NCBI RefSeq assembly: GCF_013394305.1
Contig: NZ_AP019810.1
Span: 2,494,001 to 2,558,000, forward strand
DNA: 64,000 nucleotides
Source of the DNA: Enterococcus mundtii
Lineage (GTDB): Bacteria; Bacillota; Bacilli; Lactobacillales; Enterococcaceae
Direction: 5' to 3'
Shown: one piece after another, positions 38,212 through 45,956 of the stretch
How positions within the stretch are numbered: the stretch's first letter is position 1
Layout: each line of letters begins with the position of its first letter
The notes under the pieces: model-generated
The model's database searches: none
What the model saw: only the letters and a program-made list of their open reading frames with translations
What the model was told of the DNA's origin: nothing
Program-made: the position numbers and the translations under genes

Positions 38212-39725
38212 GGCTCTTTGTCAATAAGGACTGATGAGTTGTGCAAAATCAAATCTGGGTCAGAATGAACCTCATTCTGGCTCAGATTTTTTGTTATCTT
38301 ACTTTGATTAATTGATTGATCAAAAAGATTCTAATTCTCATGTTCTCGAATGATTTAAATCCGTAGGATACTCGTTTCATTGTCTTTATGTGGGTATTCT
38401 TCGCTTCTATTTTTCCATTGGAATAAGGATAGATCATTGCGTTGGTGATGCCTTCTTCATAGGTCAGAAGGTTTTGAAGCTTTTCCCGAAAGCTGTCATC
38501 CAACGTTTCGGGAAGTTCTGCTAATAAGGAGAAAAATAAGTCAGGGTCTTTGTCTCGAAAGGCTTCAACTAATTCATGAAAAAAGGGATACGCCTCCTTT
38601 AGGGGCGTAGAAAACTCAAGCAATCGATCAATCATCATTGCTTCAGTAAGAAATGGGTATTTTGGTGCTCGGAAACTTTTCCATGTTTTGTATTCATAAT
38701 GGTTGATGTTTGCACGATTTTTTAGCAAAAAGCGCCAGTTCTTTTTCAGTTTTTCTGCCTGGCTTTTCTGTCCTGCTTTACGAAGTTCATTCATTTCACG
38801 GATACGCAACTCATTGAACGCTTGATTCATGTGTTTGACAATATGAAACCGATCAATCACTATTTTCGCATTTGGCAGAACACGTTTGGTGAGCTGGAAG
38901 TAGGCGGCGTTCATGTCTGTCACCAAGAATTCTACTTCTTCTGGATTGGTACACTTTAAGAAATAGCTTGTTAATCGAGGTAATTTACGCGTAGGCAAAA
39001 CATCTATTAATTTTCCTGTTTCGCCATCTGCGCAAATAAAGCTCATTTTATCTTCTATGGAAGCATGCGAACGAAATTCATCAACCATCAATACTCTTGG
39101 GAGAATCTTCTTAGATTGCTTTGGTAAATAGCTTTTAAACTCTTTCAATGTACGAATAACAGTGGTCAAAGATACCTGACAGCTTTTCGCAATAAAAGAT
39201 AAAGATACTTTTTCAGTCAGTAAAGAAGCAATTTTATATCTAACATGATTTGCGATTGAATGTCTGGATTGGACAAAATAACTTTGAGCAGTCCAATGGG
39301 TTCGGCAGTTTTTACAGGTATAGCGCTGCTTTTTTAGGCGCATAACCAAAGGCATATGATTGTATTGTTCAAAACGGACAATCGTTTCTTTTTTTCCATT
39401 TTTCACTATAATTGCTTTCCCGTTTCCATCTACCACAGTAGAACCACAACTTCTACAAGCACGAGGAGTAGGCGAGAGAACAGCATCGACGACCAACGTC
39501 TTTTTCTTCTGAAGGGTCTCGTAAGAGACCTCTGTAATCATCAAATCTTTCTCTATTATTCTCAGCATTTTTTTGATAGAATCATTCATATAGCATATCG
39601 TCCTCTCAGTTGTTTATTTTGTGGTGATTTAATCATACTAGAGAACGATATGTTTTTTAATACCTAAAATGAAAATGGGACTGAAGAATCAATTCTGATT
39701 CATCAGTCCCATAAATTATAGAGCC
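38212..39725 (-). mobile_element. ISL3-family insertion sequence, copy 1 (1514 bp)
   Basis: The ends are imperfect inverted repeats (GGCTCT-T--T...GGACTGATGA on both). A perfect 8-bp target duplication GTTTTTAT flanks it at 38204-38211 and 39726-39733. It holds one transposase gene on the minus strand, a terminator-like hairpin near the left end (38251-38292) and another hairpin inside the right end (39675-39712). It inserted in the T-tail of the ileS terminator. A second copy lies at 56601-58114. Confidence 0.95.
38294..39589 (-). CDS. ISL3-family transposase, copy 1
   Basis: The 431-residue protein has an N-terminal zinc ribbon (CRSCG and CKNCRTHW), a helix-turn-helix region (LSFIAKSCQVSLTTVIRTLKEF), and a DDE-type catalytic core with MVDEFRSH, VTDMNAAY and a C-terminal Glu in YSNGKIEAKNTHIKTMKR. 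It is full length and looks functional. The protein is identical to the copy at 56683-57978. Confidence 0.95.
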   Translation of the reverse strand: MNDSIKKMLRIIEKDLMITEVSYETLQKKKTLVVDAVLSPTPRACRSCGSTVVDGNGKAIIVKNGKKETIVRFEQYNHMPLVMRLKKQRYTCKNCRTHWTAQSYFVQSRHSIANHVRYKIASLLTEKVSLSFIAKSCQVSLTTVIRTLKEFKSYLPKQSKKILPRVLMVDEFRSHASIEDKMSFICADGETGKLIDVLPTRKLPRLTSYFLKCTNPEEVEFLVTDMNAAYFQLTKRVLPNAKIVIDRFHIVKHMNQAFNELRIREMNELRKAGQKSQAEKLKKNWRFLLKNRANINHYEYKTWKSFRAPKYPFLTEAMMIDRLLEFSTPLKEAYPFFHELVEAFRDKDPDLFFSLLAELPETLDDSFREKLQNLLTYEEGITNAMIYPYSNGKIEAKNTHIKTMKRVSYGFKSFENMRIRIFLINQLIKVR

Positions 39726-39776
39726 GTTTTTATTACATCAAAGAGTATTTTTAAGCGAATAGCAAATGATTGGTCA

Positions 39777-41297
39777 CTAATCCAATTTACCACGTTCACG
39801 GTACCAATGATCTGGTTGCCAGATCCATTCGAACCCGTCTTTTTCTAAAAGCTCGAATGCTGCTTCAGGACCCATAGAACCAGCTTTATAATTCGGGAAA
39901 TCTGGTTGTACTTGATCCCAAACTTGGCGGATCACGTCAACGATATGCCAAGATTGTGCGACTTCTTCCCAATGAGAGAAGTTGGTGCTATCACCGTTCA
40001 ACGCATCTAACATAAGCTTTTCATACGCTTCAGGACTATTTTCGACCATTTCAGCACTATTGCGATATTCCAGTTTGATTGGATCGGTGGCGAAGCCTTG
40101 ACCAACTTTTTTTCCATTTAATGTAAATGAAAAACCTTCTGTTGGTTGAATATAGATAGTCAAAACATTTGGTGGTAACGTTGGATCACTACAAGGTTCG
40201 TCGATCGATGTTTTAAATACATTGATAGGTACTTGTTTAAAGACAATATTGATTCGTGTACCTTTTTCAGTAAGACGTTTTCCAGTACGTACATAAAACG
40301 GTACGCCAGACCAACGGAAATTATCGATCGTGAATTTTCCAGCAACAAATGTTTCAGTTGTTGATTCTGGATCAACGTTGTCTTCTTCACGATAGCCTTT
40401 GAATGTCTGATCATCTAGTTGACCTGCAGCATATTGCCCACGTACAAAATTTTCTAAGACTTCTTTTTTTTCATAAATACGAATCGCTTTTAACGCTTTG
40501 ATTTTTTCTGATCGGATTTCTTTTTCGGAAAAGGCAACGGGTGGTTCCATCGCAAGTAATGCTAATACTTGAAGGATATGATTTTGGACCATATCTTTTA
40601 ACGCACCACTGTGGTCATAGTAGCCGCCACGATCTTCAACACCTAAACTCTCACCAAAAGTGATTTGGATGTTGTCAATGTAACGATTGTTCCATTGAGA
40701 CTCAAAAATATTATTGGCAAAGCGAATCGCAGAGATATTTTGGATCATTTCTTTACCTAAATAATGGTCAATACGGAAAATATCGTCTTCTGGAAAGACT
40801 TGTCGAATTTTTTCATTCAATTCAAAGGCTGAATGGAAATCAGAACCAAAAGGTTTTTCGATAATCAATCGATTGAAGCCAGTTTCAGTGATGATTTTCT
40901 GAGATTTCAAATGTGAAACGATCGTACCGAAAAATTGTGGAGCCATGGCTAAATAGTACATTCGATTACCATTCAAGTGGTATTTTTCATCTAAACGATC
41001 AGATAATTCTTTTAATGTTTGGTAATGAGAAGAATCATTGACATCATGAGATTGGTAATAAAAATGGCTAGCAAATCGTTCGGCTTCTTCGGCAGAAGGA
41101 TTTAATGTTTCGATTGTTCCTTTAACCACTTCACGATAGTGTTCATCACTCCAAGGACGACGTGCTGTACCGATCACAGCAAAATGTTCGCTCAAGTTGC
41201 CCTTTTTGTATAAACGAAAAAGGGAAGGATACAATTTACGTTGTGCTAAATCTCCTGTACCGCCAAATATAGTAAATAATACGTTTTTTTCATTCAT
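39777..41297 (-). CDS. zwf: Glucose-6-phosphate 1-dehydrogenase
   Basis: The 506-residue enzyme feeds the oxidative pentose phosphate pathway and makes NADPH. The NADP site IFGGTGDLAQRKLYPSLF is at the N-terminus and the active-site RIDHYLGKEM is in the middle. AAGGAG precedes the start on the minus strand. It follows the DtxR-type regulator gene by 17 bases, so both are probably one transcript. Confidence 0.97.
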   Translation of the reverse strand: MNEKNVLFTIFGGTGDLAQRKLYPSLFRLYKKGNLSEHFAVIGTARRPWSDEHYREVVKGTIETLNPSAEEAERFASHFYYQSHDVNDSSHYQTLKELSDRLDEKYHLNGNRMYYLAMAPQFFGTIVSHLKSQKIITETGFNRLIIEKPFGSDFHSAFELNEKIRQVFPEDDIFRIDHYLGKEMIQNISAIRFANNIFESQWNNRYIDNIQITFGESLGVEDRGGYYDHSGALKDMVQNHILQVLALLAMEPPVAFSEKEIRSEKIKALKAIRIYEKKEVLENFVRGQYAAGQLDDQTFKGYREEDNVDPESTTETFVAGKFTIDNFRWSGVPFYVRTGKRLTEKGTRINIVFKQVPINVFKTSIDEPCSDPTLPPNVLTIYIQPTEGFSFTLNGKKVGQGFATDPIKLEYRNSAEMVENSPEAYEKLMLDALNGDSTNFSHWEEVAQSWHIVDVIRQVWDQVQPDFPNYKAGSMGPEAAFELLEKDGFEWIWQPDHWYRERGKLD

Positions 41298-41314
41298 TAT
41301 TTGGGTAATCTCCT

Positions 41315-41962
41315 TTACAGTTCATCAACAAAAATTGTGCTGGCGGCTTTAAAGCTGACAGGAATTTTTTTAGTTTTATTTTGGATGGTGATTGGTCCTT
41401 CATAGGCCGCTACATCAGTGATTTCATAAGTTTCATCAATATTGACATCGATTGTGACTAAATAGTCTAATAATTCCTTTTCATCAAGGACACGAGCAAT
41501 CCGAATTTTGGTACCGACTGGGTAGGATTCCAGTGTTTGACGACGCTCTTCATGGACAACCTGTTCCTTTTTAGGGATAATGCCTCCATGTGGGCAATGT
41601 TTAGGATGATTTAAATAACTTTCTAAATGATCCGCAAGCTGTTCAGAAGTCACATGCTCAAGGACCTCAGCATCGTCATGAACCTCATTCCAGTTGTAAT
41701 CTAAATGTTCGACTAAAAAAACTTCCCATAATCGATGTTTACGTATCAGGCTACTTGCTTTTATCAGTCCGCTATCAGTCAATTGTACACCTTGGTAAGG
41801 AGAGTGTTCGACTAGTTTTTCTTTAACGAGTTTAGAAATCATTTCGCTTACTGAAGCAGGTGACACTGCTAGGCTAGAAACGATTTGTTTATTATTGACT
41901 TTTGTTGTGTCACCGCCTAATTCCAGAATGATTTTTAAATAATCTTCTCGGTTTGGTGTCAT
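41315..41962 (-). CDS. efaR: DtxR/MntR family metal-dependent regulator (EfaR-like)
   Basis: The 215-residue protein has a winged helix (NREDYLKIILELGG, VSPASVSEMISKLVKEKLVEHSPYQGVQL), a metal-binding and dimerization domain with HEERR and HCPHGG blocks and several His/Glu ligands, and a C-terminal SH3-like domain. Such regulators repress manganese uptake genes when Mn2+ is plentiful. In E. faecalis the equivalent gene beside zwf is efaR; I apply that symbol by context. Promoter candidates lie near 42009-42040 but are weak. Confidence 0.85.
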   Translation of the reverse strand: MTPNREDYLKIILELGGDTTKVNNKQIVSSLAVSPASVSEMISKLVKEKLVEHSPYQGVQLTDSGLIKASSLIRKHRLWEVFLVEHLDYNWNEVHDDAEVLEHVTSEQLADHLESYLNHPKHCPHGGIIPKKEQVVHEERRQTLESYPVGTKIRIARVLDEKELLDYLVTIDVNIDETYEITDVAAYEGPITIQNKTKKIPVSFKAASTIFVDEL

Positions 41963-42341
41963 ATGCGATCATCCTTTCATGGTAAGAAACCATCACTTGT
42001 AAGTGTAACAAAAAAAACACAAATTGACTATTTTATAAGAAAAAAATAGGACGGAAATGTCGGTTTTTTTATTTTTCGTATTCCATCGTTTGTCCATCTT
42101 TCTAAGTAGTTATTTGAGATGTGTAGTGATCAAATAGCCGCTAATTGAAAAGTACTTTGCTCTTATCATAGCATAATTTGTTCGATCGTTGTGACCTAGA
42201 GGAAATTGCATGGATGAAACTTGTAAAACGAGACAAAGGGTTTAGAAAACAGCAATTTTCTAAACCCTTTGTCTCGTTTTTATAAAAAAGAAGTACGTTA
42301 ATGAAGTGATTGGCAGTGTATCATCTACTAAGCTAGGATAA
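41963..42341. other. Intergenic region between the regulator and DUF4828-like genes
   Basis: The gap of 379 bases contains the promoter region of the minus-strand regulator and the large palindrome at 42225-42282. A -35/-10 pair TAGTCA-17-TACACT on the minus strand (about 42010-42040) is a weak candidate. I see no gene in it. Confidence 0.5.
42225..42282 (-). terminator. 25-bp perfect palindrome, bidirectional terminator
   Basis: Bases 42225-42249 pair without mismatch with 42256-42280 around a 6-base loop; A-rich and T-rich ends flank both arms. It ends the minus-strand gene at 42342. Confidence 0.85.
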
Positions 42342-42686
42342 TCATGATTTTTTTGATAATAAATAAGCGGAATCATTTGCTTCATCGTACAATAACATGT
42401 CGTTGTAAGAAAACGTTAGGTAAAAGCCATACTGATCTCTAACTATCAATTTTTCGGAGGTAACTTCGACTAATAGTGTTCCTAAAGAACGGTCATCAAG
42501 CCAAAAAGAATAATCAGAATGGATGGTCAGTTCATGGTGTGTTTGGCTGGTATCCGTAAATGACCAAGTTCCACAGTATTTATTCAAATGATCGACCTGT
42601 GCTTCTTTCTTTTTATGATCGAGTACTTTTTTTCCAGCAAGTGTTGCGATACCGGCAAGTAGGATATAGATGATTCTTTTTTTCAT
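42342..42686 (-). CDS. Small membrane-anchored protein, DUF4828-like
   Basis: The 114-residue product begins with a basic membrane anchor (KKRIIYILLAGIATLAGKKVL) and continues with a beta-rich domain (GTWSFTDTSQTHHELTIHSDYSFWLDD). The layout resembles DUF4828 proteins of Lactobacillales; the assignment is from memory of the family and is moderate. The ATG at 42686 follows AAGGAGTGG on the minus strand; an earlier ATG at 42710 overlaps that box. The function is unknown. Confidence 0.65.
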   Translation of the reverse strand: MKKRIIYILLAGIATLAGKKVLDHKKKEAQVDHLNKYCGTWSFTDTSQTHHELTIHSDYSFWLDDRSLGTLLVEVTSEKLIVRDQYGFYLTFSYNDMLLYDEANDSAYLLSKKS

Positions 42687-42859
42687 TTTTTTCCACTCCT
42701 TTGTCTTCATTTATGATAAAAGCATATTTTGCTTATTGTTCCTTTTCTTATAGTTTACTAAAGAAAGTGCATGATTTCTCTAAGACTTTCGACTGGTTTT
42801 TCAAGTGTTTTTAGTAAAAATATGGTAGGATACAGTAGTAGGGAGACAGGTGATGACTA

Positions 42860-43588
42860 TTGGACTACCAAGATGTTGAAATTGCTTACTTCATTGAACG
42901 ACCAAATCGCTTTATTGCTTTTTGTTTGAACAAAAAAGGAGAAGTAGTCAAAACTCATGTTAAGAATACAGGTAGAGGCAAAGAGTTGTTGCTTCCTGGT
43001 GCAGAGGTGGCGTTAGTACACATTCCTGGAACAAAACGTAAAACTGCCTATGATCTAATTGCTGTAAAAAAAGAGCAGCAGTGGTTCAATATCGATAGTC
43101 AGTTACCAAACCGATTAGCGATTGATGGAATTTTAGATGGGACGATCCACTTACCAAATTTAAATGGTGATATTGAGTTCTACAAACGTGAAGTGACCTT
43201 TGGAAAGTCTAAATTCGATATTTATTTAGAAACAAGTTGCGGTCAAAAAGCATTTGTAGAAGTCAAAGGGATGACCCTGGAAAACAAAGCAATAGGTGCT
43301 TTTCCCGATGCACCGACCATTCGTGGACTTAAACACGTCAATGAATTGATCCGCGCGCATCAAGAAGGCTATGAGACCTATATTCTTTTTATTGCACAAT
43401 TTGAACACTTGCATCAAGCAACGATCCATGAACAGATGCAACCAGAATTAGCCACTGCTTTTCGTTTTGCTCAACAAGCAGGTGTTCAAGTAATCGTATA
43501 TAATTGTCAAGTAACAGAAAAACAAGTGGTATTGAAACAAGCAATCCCATTTGACCTAAATACAGTTTTTGAAGATCCTAATTTATAG
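42860..43588 (+). CDS. sfsA: SfsA family DNA-binding/sugar fermentation stimulation protein
   Basis: The 242-residue protein has an OB-like N-terminus (RFIAFCLNKKGEVVKTHVKNTGRGKELLLPGAEV), and a nuclease-like core with DIYLE, FVEVKGMTLE, FPDAPTIRGLKHVNEL. SfsA was found as a stimulator of maltose metabolism in E. coli; its precise role is unclear. The start is TTG at 42860, supported by AGGTGAT six bases before it; no ATG is in frame nearby. Confidence 0.92.
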   Translation: MDYQDVEIAYFIERPNRFIAFCLNKKGEVVKTHVKNTGRGKELLLPGAEVALVHIPGTKRKTAYDLIAVKKEQQWFNIDSQLPNRLAIDGILDGTIHLPNLNGDIEFYKREVTFGKSKFDIYLETSCGQKAFVEVKGMTLENKAIGAFPDAPTIRGLKHVNELIRAHQEGYETYILFIAQFEHLHQATIHEQMQPELATAFRFAQQAGVQVIVYNCQVTEKQVVLKQAIPFDLNTVFEDPNL

Positions 43589-43603
43589 AAAGAAGGCGTA
43601 AAG

Positions 43604-44617
43604 ATGATCCATTTAGGTATAATCGGCACAAATTGGATTACCCATCAATTTGTTCAAGCAGCATTAGCGACACGTAAGTATGAATTAACAGCTGTTTATT
43701 CAAGACATTTAGAAAAAGCGCAACAATTTGGCGCAGAATATGAAGGCGATATCGCATTCGCAACAGATTTAACTGTTTTTTTTGAGTTAGAACACATGGA
43801 TACGGTCTATATTGCTTCGCCAAATAGTTTGCATTTTCAGCATGCGAAGCAAGCAATTTTGGCAGGGAAAAATGTGATTGTAGAAAAACCGGCATTTAGT
43901 ACACCAAAAGAAATGGAAGAGATCATTCATTTGGCAAACCAAGAGAAAGTCTTTTTCTTTGAAGCCGCGCGAAATATCCATGAAGCTGGGTTTAAAAAAA
44001 TTGCAGAATTTTTACCTTTGAAAGATGAGATCATTGGCGCAAATTTCAGCTATATGAAATATTCTTCTCGTTATGATCAAGTATTAGATGGGGAAGAACC
44101 GAATATTTTCTCTCCGCGTTTTTCAGGTGGAGCAATGATGGATCTCGGCGTTTACCTTGTCTACGCAGCTGTAGGTTGGTTTGGCAAGCCGCAAGAAGTC
44201 CATTATTTCCCTAGAAAAATAGCTACAGGTGTTGATGGATTAGGTTGGGGGATCTTGCGCTATGCTACTTTTGATGTAGCAATCCAACCGGGCAAAATTG
44301 GTGATTCATATCTACCTTCCGAGATTTATTTTGATAGTGGAACAGTGATCATGAATGGCGTCAATGCAATTGAGCAAGCAGAGTACCATGATCGTAACCA
44401 CGAACAAATTGAAAAATTAGAGATCGTAGCTTCTGAAAATCCAATGAGTGAAGAGGCAGAAGATTTTGCGAATGTGATCATGAACCCTAAAGATCCACAA
44501 TGGGGATTACAGTATGAAGAATGGGTCGAACTTGCACGAAACGTGAATCAAGTCGTTTATGATTTGCGAATCAGTGGTGGGATCGAATTCGATGCAGATA
44601 AAGAGGGAACTGAGTAA
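43604..44617 (+). CDS. Gfo/Idh/MocA family oxidoreductase
   Basis: The 337-residue protein has an N-terminal Rossmann fold (MIHLGIIGTNWITHQFVQAAL), the conserved EKPA motif (NVIVEKPAFSTPKEM) and a C-terminal dimerization domain. It is an NAD(P)-dependent dehydrogenase or isomerase of unknown substrate. AGAAGGCG precedes the ATG, and the stop overlaps the next start. Confidence 0.88.
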   Translation: MIHLGIIGTNWITHQFVQAALATRKYELTAVYSRHLEKAQQFGAEYEGDIAFATDLTVFFELEHMDTVYIASPNSLHFQHAKQAILAGKNVIVEKPAFSTPKEMEEIIHLANQEKVFFFEAARNIHEAGFKKIAEFLPLKDEIIGANFSYMKYSSRYDQVLDGEEPNIFSPRFSGGAMMDLGVYLVYAAVGWFGKPQEVHYFPRKIATGVDGLGWGILRYATFDVAIQPGKIGDSYLPSEIYFDSGTVIMNGVNAIEQAEYHDRNHEQIEKLEIVASENPMSEEAEDFANVIMNPKDPQWGLQYEEWVELARNVNQVVYDLRISGGIEFDADKEGTE

Positions 44618-45894
44618 TGACTGATTTTGTAAAACATTTTCCAACTAATTGGCAAAATAAATGGGAAGAAAAAGGGTTCACTGTCCCATCGTTTATCCAA
44701 CAAGAAGTATTCACTGACTTAAAAGAAGGTAAAAGCTTGATTGCTGTTTCTCCAACCGGTTCAGGTAAGACCTTAGCTTATCTATGGCCTTTACTATTGA
44801 ATGTGAAAAAAGGAGAGGCAAGTACCCTATTGATCCTTGCTTCTTCGCAAGAATTGGCGATCCAAGTTGCTGAGGTCACCCGTGAATGGGCAAAAGATTT
44901 AGCAATCTCTGTCCAATCTGTTGTGGGCGGTGCAAATGTCAAACGCCAAATCGAAGGACTAAAAAAGAAACCGGAAGTATTGGTAGGCACACCAGGTCGT
45001 GTATTGGAGTTGATGAAACAAAAAAAAATAAAGGCTCATCAAATCCAAACAATCGTATTTGACGAGGCAGATCAACTTTTTGATGAAGGAAATCGACCAT
45101 TTATTGATCAAATCATTCATCAAGCGCCAACCGACTACCAATTAGCTTTCTTTTCAGCAACAGCCGATCGTTCCATCCAGCAAATCGAATCATTGACAAA
45201 ACAATCGCTGAAAGTGGTCGACGTTACTAAAATGGATGATTCAAGGAAAGGACTTAGTCACTATTTTATCCGTGTTCCTGCTCGAAAAACAGAGGACTAT
45301 CTAAGACGATTAGCCCATGTGGAAGGTTTCCAAGGTCTTGTTTTTTTCAACCAGTTGAGTGAGTTAGGCATGATGGAAGAAAAAATGAGTTATCGAGGAA
45401 TCCGCGTGGCGAGTTTAGCATCTGACCAAAACAAGCTGTTACGAAAAGCGGCATTGAATCAATTCAAAGAAGGCAAAATCAGCATGTTGTTATCAACGGA
45501 TGTAGCTGCTCGTGGGCTAGATATCGCGGAACTGCCTTATGTTGTCAATGTCGACGTTCCAATGACAGAAGAAACATATTTGCATCGTGCAGGTAGAACT
45601 GGTCGAATGGGGCAAGAAGGACAAGTCATCACCTTTGTGAATGAACATACACTAAGAGACTTAAAAAAAATGGCTCGACAAACAGAAACAGAACTCACTG
45701 AATTATTTATTTATGGGGGAGGCTTACAGACAGAAGCCCCTGAAAAAGCCCCAACAAAAATGCTCCCAAAAAAGAAAGAATTAGGAAAAAAAGAAGCAAG
45801 TGAAACAGTTACAAAAAAAGTTGCTTCTTCTCCTAAAACAAAACACAAAAACAAGCATAAAAAAGATAAAAATAAAGGAGCAAGGCGCAAATAA
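44617..45894 (+). CDS. DEAD-box RNA helicase
   Basis: The 425-residue helicase shows the Q-motif region, motif I SPTGSGKT, GG, TPGR, DEAD (VFDEADQLFDE), SAT, and motif VI HRAGRTGRMG. The Lys-rich tail (after about 375) suggests RNA or ribosome binding. The start overlaps the previous stop (TAATG), so they are translationally coupled. The family assignment is firm; the exact subfamily is not. Confidence 0.94.
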   Translation: MTDFVKHFPTNWQNKWEEKGFTVPSFIQQEVFTDLKEGKSLIAVSPTGSGKTLAYLWPLLLNVKKGEASTLLILASSQELAIQVAEVTREWAKDLAISVQSVVGGANVKRQIEGLKKKPEVLVGTPGRVLELMKQKKIKAHQIQTIVFDEADQLFDEGNRPFIDQIIHQAPTDYQLAFFSATADRSIQQIESLTKQSLKVVDVTKMDDSRKGLSHYFIRVPARKTEDYLRRLAHVEGFQGLVFFNQLSELGMMEEKMSYRGIRVASLASDQNKLLRKAALNQFKEGKISMLLSTDVAARGLDIAELPYVVNVDVPMTEETYLHRAGRTGRMGQEGQVITFVNEHTLRDLKKMARQTETELTELFIYGGGLQTEAPEKAPTKMLPKKKELGKKEASETVTKKVASSPKTKHKNKHKKDKNKGARRK

Positions 45895-45906
45895 GCGCCT
45901 TTTTGT
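45883..45906 (+). terminator. Terminator of the helicase gene
   Basis: AGGCGC pairs with GCGCCT around the stop codon, followed by TTTTTG. Confidence 0.85.
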
Positions 45907-45956
45907 GTTATTATATTGAAAATGGAAACAGGTCGTTTGGTTAAAGGAGAGTTATC

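Noticed and set aside
39356-39667. Plus-strand open frame within IS copy 1, repeated at 57745-58056
   Set aside because: It is antisense to the transposase, low in complexity and without translation signals; the repetition only reflects the IS.
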